From: Chitinophaga niabensis
Lineage (GTDB): Bacteria > Bacteroidota > Bacteroidia > Chitinophagales > Chitinophagaceae
Length of the DNA: 64,000 nucleotides
Assembly: GCF_900129465.1 (NCBI RefSeq)
Contig: NZ_FSRA01000002.1
Coordinates: 2,604,001 to 2,668,000, forward strand
Direction: 5' to 3'
Below the pieces are notes generated by a model. The model was given only the letters and a program-made list of their open reading frames with translations. It searched no databases and was not told where the DNA came from. A program made the translations under genes and the position numbers. Positions 25,270 to 34,024 of this stretch are shown here, piece after piece. Position 1 is the stretch's first letter. Each line of letters starts with the position of its first letter.

Positions 25270-25575
25270 TTATGAAGCTACAGTTTCTTCGAGGGTGGCG
25301 CTGATACCCCTCTCGAGCAGTGCTTCGAGCATGGGCTTCAGGTCTGTGTATTCACCTTCTTTCACGGCATATTTACCATTATGATGAATAATGAGCGCAC
25401 ATTGTTCCGCCTGCTGCTCCGTATGTCCGCAAACTTCCATTAACGACTGTATCACCCAGTCGAAAGTATTTACGTCATCATTCCAAACTACCAGGCTGAA
25501 TGGATATTGTTCTTCTGTTTCTACCAGCACTTCCGTTTTTTCCTGAACGGAGGTCCTCGTACCCATATAACTCAT
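25270..25575 (-). CDS. clpS: ClpS, ATP-dependent Clp protease adaptor
   Basis: A 101-residue adaptor that hands N-degron substrates to the Clp protease. The substrate-binding segment FSLVVWNDDVNTFDWVIQSLM (about 26-46) carries the N-D-D acidic pocket and Asn/Thr typical of ClpS. HHNGKYAVKEGEY (about 64-76) and the C-terminal helix LKPMLEALLERGISATLEE complete the fold. I start at the ATG at 25575 (MSYMG); an ATG at 25566 is possible. A much longer frame extends to 26061, but its upstream part is antisense to the antiporter gene. It is the first gene of a two-gene N-degron operon with aat. Confidence 0.95.
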   Translation of the reverse strand: MSYMGTRTSVQEKTEVLVETEEQYPFSLVVWNDDVNTFDWVIQSLMEVCGHTEQQAEQCALIIHHNGKYAVKEGEYTDLKPMLEALLERGISATLEETVAS

Positions 25576-25593
25576 ATTCTGCAGATGTTTCCA

Positions 25594-25601
25594 CAAAGTT
25601 A
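25594..25601 (-). promoter_or_regulatory. Promoter -7 element for clpS-aat
   Basis: TAACTTTG on the minus strand matches TAnnTTTG, 18 nt before the clpS start at 25575. It also argues against the longer upstream reading frame. No -33 box is obvious. Confidence 0.45.
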
Positions 25602-25654
25602 CATTTTTTTGGCAATGACCATGGTTTTGGCAGAATGATCGTAAATTAACAGCC

Positions 25655-27829
25655 ATGAAAGGATTGGTTTTATTAATGGATTTCAGCTTACCGCTGAAGG
25701 ATCCAGTGCCTATATTCTCGTTGGTTTTGTTCATTATCCTGCTGGCGCCCATTATTTTGCGAAAATTCCGGATTCCCAGCATCATAGGACTGATCTTAGC
25801 GGGAATGACCATTGGAGACCATGGGTTTAAGATCGTAGAGAAAGGAAGTATCGACCTCTTCGGAAATGCCGGGTTATTATACATCATGTTCCTCGCCGGT
25901 CTGGAACTGGACATGACGGAATTCCGGAAGAACCGCCACCGCAGTCTTGTTTTCGGTGCCTTCACCTTTTTTATTCCGCTTATTATGGGATATGTGCTTT
26001 GCACGTATGTGCTGCACTTTAATCTCATGGCTTCCCTGCTGATCTCCAGCATGTTCGCCACCCATACCCTTGTAGCCTATCCATTGGCCAGCCGCCTGGG
26101 CATCACTAAAAATGAAGCAGTGACGGTAGCCGTAGGGGGCACGATTATTACAGATACTGCCGTACTACTCATACTCGCCATCATTACCGGGGCCGAAGCC
26201 GGGAATCTGAACACGGCCTTCTGGTTAAAACTGGGTATTTCCCTGGCGATCTTTGCAGGCATTGTGTTGTGGGGATTCCCCATTATTGGCAGATGGTTCT
26301 TTAAAAAGATCAAAGACGATAAGACCTCCCATTTCATATTTGTACTGGCACTGGTTTTCCTCGCAGGCTTTTTAGCAGAACTCGCCGGTGTGGAAGCTAT
26401 CATTGGGGCTTTCCTGGCAGGGCTTGCCCTCAACCAGCTGATCCCGCATACTTCCCCACTCATGAACAGGATGGAATTTGTGGGCAGTGCGTTATTTATT
26501 CCTTTCTTCCTGATCAGCGTAGGCATGATCGTAGATCTCAGGGTATTGATGAAAGGCCCTGAAGCATTGATCATAGCTGGTGCTTTAACGGCCATGGCCC
26601 TATTCAGCAAATGGCTGGCCGCATTTTTCACCCAGCTTTCCTTTGGTTATTCTGCCACACAGCGGAACATTATATTCGGCCTCAGCAGTTCGCATGCTGC
26701 TGCCACCATTGCCGTGATCCTGATCGGTTTTAAGATGGGCATCATCAACGAAAATGTACTTAACGGCACCATTATCCTCATACTGGTCACCTGCATGGTA
26801 GGCTCATTTGTAACAGAAAGCGCCGGCCGTAAACTCGCGATCAGGGAAGCAGAGAAAAAGCCGGAGATCACCGGTGGCCCTGAAAAGATCCTGATCCCCA
26901 TTGCCAATCCGGAACGCATGGAGTCCCTGATAGATTTTGCATTGATGATAAAAGACCCCGCCAGCAGTGAACCTATTCATCCACTGGTAGTGGTGCAGGA
27001 CGATGCGGAAGCCCGTGATAAGATCTTTGTAAGTAACAAAATGATGGAGAAGGCAGTGATCCATGCTGCTGCCTCTGAAAGTAATGTGCAGGTAGTAACG
27101 CGTGTAGACCTGAACGTTACAGACGGTATTTCCCGCACGGTGAAAGAACTATTCATCTCTGATGTGATCCTGGGCTGGAGTGATAAGAACAGTGCCACAG
27201 ACCGCCTCTTCGGCAATATCTTTGGTACCACCACAGATAACGTTTTGCAAAGCGTATGGGAAACCGTATTCATCTGCCATTTTAATCATCCTCTCAATAC
27301 CACCAAAAAGATGGTGCTGGTATTGCCGAAGAACACCGAATACGAACTGGGATTTGCGCATTACCTGCAAAAGATCGTACTGCTTGCCAAACAGGCCGGT
27401 GCTAAAATGGTGATCTATGCAGGCCGTAAAACACAGGCTGCCGTGCAGAAATTTATCAGCAATACCAAAATCAGTGTGGAAGTAACTTTCCGTGATCTTG
27501 AAAACCTGGAAGACTTCTTAGGGCTGGCCCGCAGCATTTCCCGCGATGATCTGCTGGTAGTGGTTGCTGCCCGTAAAGGAACCCTGTCCTACCAACCATA
27601 CCTGGAAGGTACACCTGCAAGGCTGGGCAGGCATTTCAAGGATAACAACGTACTGCTGATCTATCCTGAACAAACTGCCACAGAAAACAGTGAGCCGGGT
27701 ATACAGGATGGTGATATCACCCTGATGCCGATCCAGGAACAACTGGTAAATATCAACCGGATCAGTAAAGCTGTTAAACGCATTTTTAAAGGAAATAAAC
27801 CGAAAGGAAAAATGGAGGACGAAGAATAG
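25655..27829 (+). CDS. Kef/CPA2-type cation:proton antiporter with cytoplasmic USP-like tail
   Basis: A 724-residue inner-membrane antiporter. About twelve helices fill residues 15-400; characteristic segments are IPSIIGLILAGMTIGDHG, the LYIMFLAGLELDM stretch and TDTAVLLILAI with the Asp expected in the transport helix. The C-terminal 310 residues are soluble with two USP-like units (ILIPIANPERMESLIDFALMI; MVLVLPKNTEYELGFAHYL), as in many Bacteroidota Na+/H+ or K+/H+ antiporters. The ion cannot be decided from sequence. Start alternatives are 25655 and 25676 (MDFSLPLKDP). It is divergent from clpS, with no partner gene downstream except a 48-residue ORF. Confidence 0.9.
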   Translation: MKGLVLLMDFSLPLKDPVPIFSLVLFIILLAPIILRKFRIPSIIGLILAGMTIGDHGFKIVEKGSIDLFGNAGLLYIMFLAGLELDMTEFRKNRHRSLVFGAFTFFIPLIMGYVLCTYVLHFNLMASLLISSMFATHTLVAYPLASRLGITKNEAVTVAVGGTIITDTAVLLILAIITGAEAGNLNTAFWLKLGISLAIFAGIVLWGFPIIGRWFFKKIKDDKTSHFIFVLALVFLAGFLAELAGVEAIIGAFLAGLALNQLIPHTSPLMNRMEFVGSALFIPFFLISVGMIVDLRVLMKGPEALIIAGALTAMALFSKWLAAFFTQLSFGYSATQRNIIFGLSSSHAAATIAVILIGFKMGIINENVLNGTIILILVTCMVGSFVTESAGRKLAIREAEKKPEITGGPEKILIPIANPERMESLIDFALMIKDPASSEPIHPLVVVQDDAEARDKIFVSNKMMEKAVIHAAASESNVQVVTRVDLNVTDGISRTVKELFISDVILGWSDKNSATDRLFGNIFGTTTDNVLQSVWETVFICHFNHPLNTTKKMVLVLPKNTEYELGFAHYLQKIVLLAKQAGAKMVIYAGRKTQAAVQKFISNTKISVEVTFRDLENLEDFLGLARSISRDDLLVVVAARKGTLSYQPYLEGTPARLGRHFKDNNVLLIYPEQTATENSEPGIQDGDITLMPIQEQLVNINRISKAVKRIFKGNKPKGKMEDEE

Positions 27830-27876
27830 GCTGGCATGGTTTTCCTGGTCTCTTTATTTCATCAAATCTTTCAAAG

Positions 27877-28023
27877 ATGAAAAGTAAACAGCAAATGCCC
27901 AGGCCAGAGATCAGGGACAATCTTGACAGCCGTAAGAATGAAGAGCAGGATTTTAAAGGGGATGATATGACCCACAATAAAAAAGCCCGTAAGGACGATA
28001 AGCCTAAAAAGAAGAAGCCCTGA
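27877..28023 (+). CDS. Small highly charged hypothetical protein, 48 aa
   Basis: An ATG frame giving a Lys/Asp/Glu-rich, probably unstructured peptide (starts MKSKQQMPRPEI, ends KDDKPKKKKP) with no signal peptide or helix. It begins 47 nt after the antiporter stop, and its last 20 bases run under the end of the convergent GH106 gene. The leader has no distinct promoter, so it may be read through from the antiporter. It could be a real small protein; support is the intact frame and biased composition only. Confidence 0.45.
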   Translation: MKSKQQMPRPEIRDNLDSRKNEEQDFKGDDMTHNKKARKDDKPKKKKP

Positions 28024-30880
28024 TCGTCACCGGGCCTGTAAGGCCTGATGGCAGCAAAGGTGAATCAGGTTTATAAGGACTATACGTTGTAAAAGTATAT
28101 CGTCCGCTTGTCCGCTTTTTGCCTTCCAGCAGCCACGCAGGCCATTGACCGTTCTTCACACCATCATCCGGTAGTTTTGCATCCCCTATCAGCCTGTTGG
28201 GCCAGAGGTTCACCACTTCTATTTCCAACAGGTTGTTTTTTTGCAGGGCGGTTGTAATATCCACGCTCCATGGTGCTGTCCACAATATGCCGAGGTCTTT
28301 GCCATTCAATTTTACACGGGCCAGGTTCTTTACTTCTCCCAGGTCTAAATAATAACGTTGATTGTTTTTTGCGAAAGGGAATTGCTTGCGGTAAATAGCT
28401 GTGCCGGAATAATATTTAATTCCTTCCTCCGGCCGTGTAGTCCAGTCCTGCAATTGATCAAAAGTGATCTTTGAGGGGCCACCCCATTTAGGGTCAAATG
28501 AAACCTGCCATGCGCCTTCTAACGTATCTGCAATATTTGTTTTTATAAAATTCTTTTTACCCGCCATTGCAGCTTTGCCTTTTTCAAATACAATAAAGAA
28601 GCTCTGGTATGGTTCAAATGTGAGCGGAATAGTAGTAGTACCGCTTTCTGTTTTAAACTCAGGCAACATGCGGGTAGTGCCTGTCAAAGGATCCCAGAGT
28701 TCCGGCGCACCCAGCGTTGTACGGAAAGTATTTTCGGTTTGTACCGCTTTATCCGTACGGTTGGATACAAAATAGATATCCCTGTTCTCCGTAACGCGGT
28801 GCGTATAACGGATGGCCCCTGTTGAAGAGAAGTCTTCTTTTACATCCAGTAATTTGGTGATGGCATCATAAGTTGGATATAATGAATCATAGGTTACATG
28901 CTGCAACTTTATGTTTTGAGCGATGGCCTGTAATTGCCCATCTGCGTTAGGATAATCCGTTAAACCTGGTGTTCGTGCAGGAGGCATGCCCACTACCAAT
29001 GCGCCTTCTTTCACAAGAGATTGGATCTTTTTCAATAAGGGGATCGTCATTGTTTCAGAAGCAGGTAATACCAATACCCTGTAAGTGGCACCACCAGGGA
29101 ATACAATACGTTTATCTTTCACACCGGCTTTGTATAATTGCCCGGGAGAGCAGCCATCAAAATTGTATCCTCTCCTGTCCGGCAAAAATTCATCTGCCGT
29201 TAATGCAGATAAAGGAGGTCTGAAAACATGTGGAGCGCCTTCCGGTGTAAGGTATAATATATCAGCTACCGAGCGCCCCTGTTGCAGGATGTATTGGCAT
29301 CTTGAAATGTACCGGTGATAAGCATCTGCCATAGGCCACCAGGTTTGGCCCCTGTCCCAATGCACACCATAAGGTCCCATCGTCATGCCCGGTCTTAAAG
29401 AATCATTCAGTGACTGGTTGATGAAAGTATGATAGAAGAAGCGGTTAATGCCCATGGCGAAAGCCCAGTCTCCCTGGTTCTTTACAGACCCGGGATATTG
29501 TTTCCAGGATTCATTGTTCTCTGCCGTAAACGCTTCCGCCGCAATAACAGATGAGCCATTGATATGCCCGATGGAAGTGGCTTCAATGCAACTGAAGGAA
29601 GTATTATAGCCATATCCTTTACTCCAGAACTCACACATGGGAATATCTGCAAGGGCACCTTGTTCCAGGTCTGCAGTAGGATTCATGTCATAGGGTTCAA
29701 TGGATAATTTAAACCCATTGCGGTGGCTGTAATCCTTTAAATGTTTTACATGGAAATCGAGTACCAGCTCCTGTGATGTCTGGCGGAGGTCCCAGAGGAA
29801 ACGTTCACTGATAGCTGTACTTTCCACCACCTGGCCTAAATAAACAGGATAGAAAGGCTGGGGATCATATCCTCTCCGTTTGATGAACTCCTGCCTGAAT
29901 GCTGCCGTCCAGTTCTGTGCGCCCATTTCCCAGCTATCCATATGCAGGTTCCTGAGCCCGCCACCGCTTGTTTTGCGTGGCCCTATCTTTCGTAAGAGTT
30001 TTCCCGTATAGGCTTCCAGGTGAGCATTCATGGCCACGGTATCAAACTTGTCCGCTTCAAATCCTAATCCGGGAAAAGGAGCGGGCCTTGTTACTGCTCC
30101 ATTATTCCTGCTGCCGAACCGCATGATGGTCCAGTTGCCGGGAGGTACTTTCCACTGAAGCGTACCATCCTTTTGTAATTTATCCGTGAGTACAATGATC
30201 TGATCTTTGTTGATGGCGGGGCCTTCAGTTATTGCTGGTGTGAGGTAAGGTTTTACGCCTTTTACAGAGCTAAAGGGTGCGCGGTAATACAGCGCTTTTT
30301 CATCTGCATCTTTTATTTGATGTTCAGCGGAAGGAGTCGGGAAAGCCAATACGGCCACATCTTCATAGAACGCTTTCCACTGTGTTTTCATTACAGGGGT
30401 TAAACCCCCTTCCCCAAAGAAAGGTTTGCGCGGTTCAGGTATGGGGAGATTAACCGGTCCGGCAGATCCGCCAATCACTTTGGTAGTACTGGCTACGAGG
30501 TGTTGCATAGATTGGTTCGGAGTTACCCAGGGGCCGCCACTGCCGCTCCATCCGGGGCCAACACCTAATGTTATTTCAATGCCCAGTCTTTCCGCTTCAT
30601 GAACAGCATGTGCAAACAGCTCCTGCCATTCTTCACTCAGAAAATCTACTTTACCACGCGGAACGCCCACATTCACTTCCAGGAACACCAGGTTCCCGAT
30701 CCCCGCACGTTTCATGGATTCCAGGTCTGCCGTCATAGAAGTTTTGGATTGGTTGCCATCCATAAAGTACCAGTAAACACCCGGTCTTGCAGCAGGAGGT
30801 GGTTGCAGGAACCCGGCTTTTAAACTATCCGGCTTTTGCTGTAAAAGCATGATAAACAGAAAGAGTTGGGCGAGCGTCAT
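28004..30880 (-). CDS. Glycoside hydrolase family 106-type enzyme (alpha-L-rhamnosidase-like)
   Basis: A 958-residue secreted enzyme resembling GH106 alpha-L-rhamnosidases, which take terminal rhamnose from pectins such as rhamnogalacturonan. A short hydrophobic start (LAQLFLFIMLLQQ) is a weak signal peptide. The catalytic region has PGVYWYFMDGNQSKTSMTADLE (about 34-55), GVGPGWSGSGGPWVTP (about 105-120), LHMDSWEMGAQNW (about 312-324) and CEFWSKGYGYNTSFSC (about 415-430). A C-terminal beta-sandwich (about 790-955) ends with LTGPVTIRAS. It is a single gene, not inside a SusCD locus, divergent from the PepSY protein. The start at 30880 follows a perfect hairpin at 30899-30928. Confidence 0.85.
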   Translation of the reverse strand: MTLAQLFLFIMLLQQKPDSLKAGFLQPPPAARPGVYWYFMDGNQSKTSMTADLESMKRAGIGNLVFLEVNVGVPRGKVDFLSEEWQELFAHAVHEAERLGIEITLGVGPGWSGSGGPWVTPNQSMQHLVASTTKVIGGSAGPVNLPIPEPRKPFFGEGGLTPVMKTQWKAFYEDVAVLAFPTPSAEHQIKDADEKALYYRAPFSSVKGVKPYLTPAITEGPAINKDQIIVLTDKLQKDGTLQWKVPPGNWTIMRFGSRNNGAVTRPAPFPGLGFEADKFDTVAMNAHLEAYTGKLLRKIGPRKTSGGGLRNLHMDSWEMGAQNWTAAFRQEFIKRRGYDPQPFYPVYLGQVVESTAISERFLWDLRQTSQELVLDFHVKHLKDYSHRNGFKLSIEPYDMNPTADLEQGALADIPMCEFWSKGYGYNTSFSCIEATSIGHINGSSVIAAEAFTAENNESWKQYPGSVKNQGDWAFAMGINRFFYHTFINQSLNDSLRPGMTMGPYGVHWDRGQTWWPMADAYHRYISRCQYILQQGRSVADILYLTPEGAPHVFRPPLSALTADEFLPDRRGYNFDGCSPGQLYKAGVKDKRIVFPGGATYRVLVLPASETMTIPLLKKIQSLVKEGALVVGMPPARTPGLTDYPNADGQLQAIAQNIKLQHVTYDSLYPTYDAITKLLDVKEDFSSTGAIRYTHRVTENRDIYFVSNRTDKAVQTENTFRTTLGAPELWDPLTGTTRMLPEFKTESGTTTIPLTFEPYQSFFIVFEKGKAAMAGKKNFIKTNIADTLEGAWQVSFDPKWGGPSKITFDQLQDWTTRPEEGIKYYSGTAIYRKQFPFAKNNQRYYLDLGEVKNLARVKLNGKDLGILWTAPWSVDITTALQKNNLLEIEVVNLWPNRLIGDAKLPDDGVKNGQWPAWLLEGKKRTSGRYTFTTYSPYKPDSPLLPSGLTGPVTIRASSF

Positions 30881-30898
30881 AAAACTAAGATAACTTTT

Positions 30899-30928
30899 AG
30901 GAGGCTACAGGGCATCCTGTAGCCTCCT
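30899..30928. other. Perfect hairpin in the GH106/PepSY divergent region
   Basis: 13-bp perfect arms (AGGAGGCTACAGG / CCTGTAGCCTCCT) with a 4-nt loop, only 18 nt upstream of the GH106 ATG. No gene ends here, so a simple terminator role is unlikely. It would form in the GH106 leader or bind a protein as DNA. Confidence 0.65.
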
Positions 30929-30940
30929 GCCTCTTCTTTT

Positions 30941-30976
30941 TCCCTATTGCGTAAAACTCTTTCCCTTTTGCGTAAA
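30941..30976. promoter_or_regulatory. Direct repeats with 21-bp period upstream of PepSY gene and GH106
   Basis: TCCCTATTGCGTAAA (30941-30955) and TCCCTTTTGCGTAAA (30962-30976) differ at one base and start 21 bp apart, that is, two turns of DNA on one face. This spacing is typical of LytTR-like or other tandem-binding regulators. The repeats lie 36 nt before the PepSY start and about 60 nt before the GH106 start. Confidence 0.5.
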
Positions 30977-31011
30977 CCAGGCACGTTGTTTTTTATCACA
31001 TTTACGGTCTT

Positions 31012-32508
31012 ATGAGACTTCAATGGGCAAAACATCAACAACGCTGGTTTGGGAAATGGCATGTATACCTGGGGATCATTGCAGGCGCTATTGTGGCATT
31101 TGTAGGAGTCACCGGCAGTATATTGGTGTTCCAGGATGAAATAGACCGGGCCTTGAACCCCGGGCTGTTCACCGTGATGGAGCAACAGCACAAGATGTCC
31201 TTTGCCGAGATCGTTCCGCTGATCCGGGAAAAACATCCGCAACTGCAATTCAGTTATATGATGATGGAGGTGGATGATAAACCCAACCTTGCTTACCGTT
31301 TATTCAATTTCAAAACAGAAGACGAATATTTCATCAACCCCTATACAGCAGAATTAAGTGGTAAACGCCTGCATGAAAGTTCCTTCATCCATATCGTAAC
31401 AGAATTACACCGCACTTTACTTGTTCCCACAGTGGGAAGGTATATTGTAGGGATAGCCACGCTCTGCCTTTTAATTCTCACCATCAGCGGCCTTCGTTTA
31501 TGGATCCCTGCCAAATGGAATCAGCTAAGGTCTGTACTGACGGTAAAGTTCAGCGCCGGTTTCAAACGTCAGAACTACGACTGGCACAACGTGCTGGGTT
31601 TTTATTCTGCTCCGGTAGTAACCCTGCTCTCCCTCACGGGCGTTTGCATCACTTTTTCTCCCCTGGTGATCGCATTGCTTTTTGTGCTGAATGGCCAATC
31701 GCCACAGGGTCTGGCAGCATTGTTAGGCGCTAAATCCGCTTATACAGAAGGAGCGCGTACCCTGCCTTTGAAGGACATTGTATCGCTGGCCGGTGAAGCC
31801 ATGCCCGGCGGAAGGATTGCCGGGGTAGCTTTTCCTTCAGACAGTACTGGTAATTACCACCTGGATATAATAGGAGAGGGCCTGCCTAAAAGCGGTAAAC
31901 GGGAAATGCTGATCCTCGATCAATACAGTGGTAAGGTACTGTTGAACAGCCGGACTGATTTCCCGAACGCGGGCAGCGCTTACTTAAGCTGGCTTACGCC
32001 TATTCACTATGGCAGCTTTGGCGGTATGCCCACAAAAATATTAGCGTTGCTGGGGGGGCTGATGCCCCTGGTCTTATTTGTAACCGGCTTCATTATCTGG
32101 TGGCCACGCTTCCGCAAGCAGAAAGAAAAAGTACGCAATGCAGAGATAGCAGACCTGATCGTGTTAACATTCCGCTATCGCTGGCATTATTTTTATTTCA
32201 ACCTGAAAAAAGGATTCCGTTATGCTTTCTGGGTAGTGCTGAGTAGTATTGCCATTGGGGTTTTGTATGGCCTTCCCTCAGGCATAGTAGTACAACCTGC
32301 TGTATTTGCCGTTGCCTTCACCTGCCTGCTGGTGGTTGTTAATTTTGTAGTGGCACTGCCGGTTTGGGGCATTAACCTGCTTTTCTTTGCACCATTCCGG
32401 AGAGGCAGCCGGGGCATCATCCGTTATTTCGCCTGGTCTTTTTCTTTCCTGGTAGTATACCTTGCCTGTTATTTGTTATTGATGAATACAGGGATGCACA
32501 TCTTCTGA
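31012..32508 (+). CDS. PepSY-associated transmembrane protein
   Basis: A 498-residue inner-membrane protein of the PepSY_TM family. The first helix (VYLGIIAGAIVAFVGVTGSILVFQDEI, about 19-45) carries the family signature. Two periplasmic PepSY-like segments follow (FAEIVPLIREKHPQLQFSYM; LKDIVSLAGEAMPGGRIAG), with helices at about 140-160 and 200-230. Three more C-terminal helices (about 350-370, 400-420, 425-490) exceed the basic family length. Many relatives occur beside siderophore receptors and act in metal reduction, but no receptor gene is near, so this is only a lead. It is divergent from GH106, and its stop abuts the stop of the next gene. Confidence 0.82.
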   Translation: MRLQWAKHQQRWFGKWHVYLGIIAGAIVAFVGVTGSILVFQDEIDRALNPGLFTVMEQQHKMSFAEIVPLIREKHPQLQFSYMMMEVDDKPNLAYRLFNFKTEDEYFINPYTAELSGKRLHESSFIHIVTELHRTLLVPTVGRYIVGIATLCLLILTISGLRLWIPAKWNQLRSVLTVKFSAGFKRQNYDWHNVLGFYSAPVVTLLSLTGVCITFSPLVIALLFVLNGQSPQGLAALLGAKSAYTEGARTLPLKDIVSLAGEAMPGGRIAGVAFPSDSTGNYHLDIIGEGLPKSGKREMLILDQYSGKVLLNSRTDFPNAGSAYLSWLTPIHYGSFGGMPTKILALLGGLMPLVLFVTGFIIWWPRFRKQKEKVRNAEIADLIVLTFRYRWHYFYFNLKKGFRYAFWVVLSSIAIGVLYGLPSGIVVQPAVFAVAFTCLLVVVNFVVALPVWGINLLFFAPFRRGSRGIIRYFAWSFSFLVVYLACYLLLMNTGMHIF

Positions 32509-32970
32509 TCAGTGTTTCGTCTGCTCTACTTTTTCGTGGTACTCCAGGTATTTGGGCAGAGCGGCGGAGCCATACCAGGGATATATTTCAACATCGAATA
32601 CTTTTTCTTTGATGGCTGCATCTCCTTCCAGCAGGCTATCTACTTCTTCCTTCGTTTTGGCGTTTAATACAAAGATGCCGCGGTACTGTTTATCATTTTT
32701 GCCCAGTGGCCCGGCAATAACCATCTTGCCATCCTTTACGAGTTTGTTGATGTTATCCATATGGCCTTTGAAAAGCTGGCCCATTTTTTCTTTGTCCGTC
32801 ACCTGGTTACTGCCTGTTTTCAGGATCACCAGGTAATACATTTTCATACCATACTTATCGGCACCAAGGCTATCTGCCAGTGCTTTATCGTATTTGGGAT
32901 TTTCTGACTGTGCGGAGGCATGTAAATAAGATGTGCAAACGAGCAGCAGGAGTAGAATGAGATGTTTCAT
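32509..32970 (-). CDS. Exported YCII-domain protein
   Basis: A 153-residue protein with a Sec signal peptide (HLILLLLLVCTSYLHASAQ, about 3-21) and a YCII-like ferredoxin-fold domain (about 40-140). The pattern YLVILKTGSNQ, HMDNINKLVKDGKMVIAGPLGKNDKQYRGIFVLNAKT and VFDVEIYPWYGS is typical. YCII domains in cytoplasmic proteins are thought to be enzymatic; a periplasmic form is less common and its role is unknown. I start at 32970, since the frame's upstream ATG (33033) would place 21 residues before the signal peptide. Its stop touches the stop of the convergent PepSY gene. Confidence 0.75.
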   Translation of the reverse strand: MKHLILLLLLVCTSYLHASAQSENPKYDKALADSLGADKYGMKMYYLVILKTGSNQVTDKEKMGQLFKGHMDNINKLVKDGKMVIAGPLGKNDKQYRGIFVLNAKTKEEVDSLLEGDAAIKEKVFDVEIYPWYGSAALPKYLEYHEKVEQTKH

Positions 32971-33060
32971 GGTAGCACTGTTTGGCTCAAATATATCATG
33001 ATTTGGCAGATCAGGGCTATTTTTGTAAATCACTGAAAATCATACACTTGACTATTTTAA

Positions 33061-33076
33061 TTGCAATCCATTGCAA
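33061..33076. repeat. TTGCAA-N4-TTGCAA pair upstream of the isomerase gene
   Basis: Two palindromic TTGCAA hexamers 10 bp apart centre to centre, 58 nt before the ATG at 33134. This is a possible regulator site; no function is assigned. Confidence 0.3.
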
Positions 33077-33133
33077 AAGCCGATTTTTTTAGAGAACTTG
33101 GCTTATCAGTCATTTACAATTAATCCATTAAAC

Positions 33134-33979
33134 ATGTCATCAAGAAGGGATTTTCTATTGCATGCCGCATTGGGTGTAGCAGCTACCACTGTTGCTCCAT
33201 TCGTGGCCTCTGCCGGTAACGCTACTCGGAATATTGATAAGAAAGATCACCTGCCAGTGGGTATGGCAGGTTACACATTTGCCAAGTTCGATGTGGACAA
33301 GGCCATCGCGATGATGAACAGGGTAGCCATTAAGTATATTTCCATTAAGGATATCCATCTGCCGCTGAACAGCAGCGAGGAAAAGATCAAGGAGGTGCTG
33401 GGTAAATTCTCCGCAGGCGGTATCAATGTTTATGCAGTAGGAGTGATCTATATGAAAACAAAAGCTGCGGTAGACGAAGCATTCGCCTATGCGAAAAAAG
33501 TGGGTGTTCCTTTGATCGTGGGCGTACCTAATCCTGAACTGCTGGATTATACAGAAGAGAAAGTAAAGGAGTATAATATTAAGATCGCTATCCATAACCA
33601 CGGTCCGGAGGATAAATTATATCCCGGCCCTAAAAATGTATACGACCTGATCAGGAACAGGGATGCGCGGATGGGTATCTGCCTGGATATTGGCCATGCC
33701 ATGCGTGCCGGTGAAGAACCAGGGAAAGCGATCCGCGAATACAAGAACAGGATCTTTGATCTGCATATTAAAGATGTGACCCTGGCCGCGAAAGACGGAA
33801 AGGCAACAGAGATCGGAAGAGGGGTGATAGATTTCCCGGGCCTGATAGCTGCGCTGGATAAAGTGAAGTACCAGGGCATTTGCAGTATAGAATTTGAAAA
33901 GGATATGAATGATCCTTTACCCGGTATTGCAGAATCCACCGGTTATTTCAGAGGAGTGATCAATACCGTTGAAAAATAA
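33134..33979 (+). CDS. Tat-exported sugar phosphate isomerase/epimerase-like TIM-barrel protein
   Basis: A 281-residue protein with a twin-arginine signal (SSRRDFLLHAALGVAA, residues 2-17) and an AP-endonuclease-2-like TIM barrel (xylose isomerase-like fold). Barrel strands with metal-ligand residues can be seen: KYISIKDIHLP, IAIHNHGPED (about 155-164), MGICLDIGHAMRAGE (about 185-199), IFDLHIKDVT (about 216-225) and ICSIEFEKD (about 252-260). Many Bacteroidota relatives act in the periplasm on sugar derivatives, but the substrate is unknown. I start at 33134 (MSSRR); an upstream in-frame ATG would bury the Tat motif. Confidence 0.85.
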   Translation: MSSRRDFLLHAALGVAATTVAPFVASAGNATRNIDKKDHLPVGMAGYTFAKFDVDKAIAMMNRVAIKYISIKDIHLPLNSSEEKIKEVLGKFSAGGINVYAVGVIYMKTKAAVDEAFAYAKKVGVPLIVGVPNPELLDYTEEKVKEYNIKIAIHNHGPEDKLYPGPKNVYDLIRNRDARMGICLDIGHAMRAGEEPGKAIREYKNRIFDLHIKDVTLAAKDGKATEIGRGVIDFPGLIAALDKVKYQGICSIEFEKDMNDPLPGIAESTGYFRGVINTVEK

Positions 33980-33986
33980 TCATCAA

Positions 33987-34015
33987 AGAGGGAAGTACAC
34001 TACATACTTCCCTCT
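33987..34015. terminator. Bidirectional terminator
   Basis: Perfect 11-bp arms (AGAGGGAAGTA / TACTTCCCTCT), 7-nt loop, followed by a T-rich stretch. It lies between the convergent genes ending at 33979 (+) and 34025 (-). Confidence 0.8.
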
Positions 34016-34024
34016 GCTTTTTAT

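Noticed and set aside
25576..26061. Long open frame extending clpS upstream (total 263 codons).
   Set aside because: The upstream part is antisense to the antiporter gene, encodes low-complexity shadow sequence, and a -7 promoter box lies just before the ATG at 25575 that gives a normal ClpS length.
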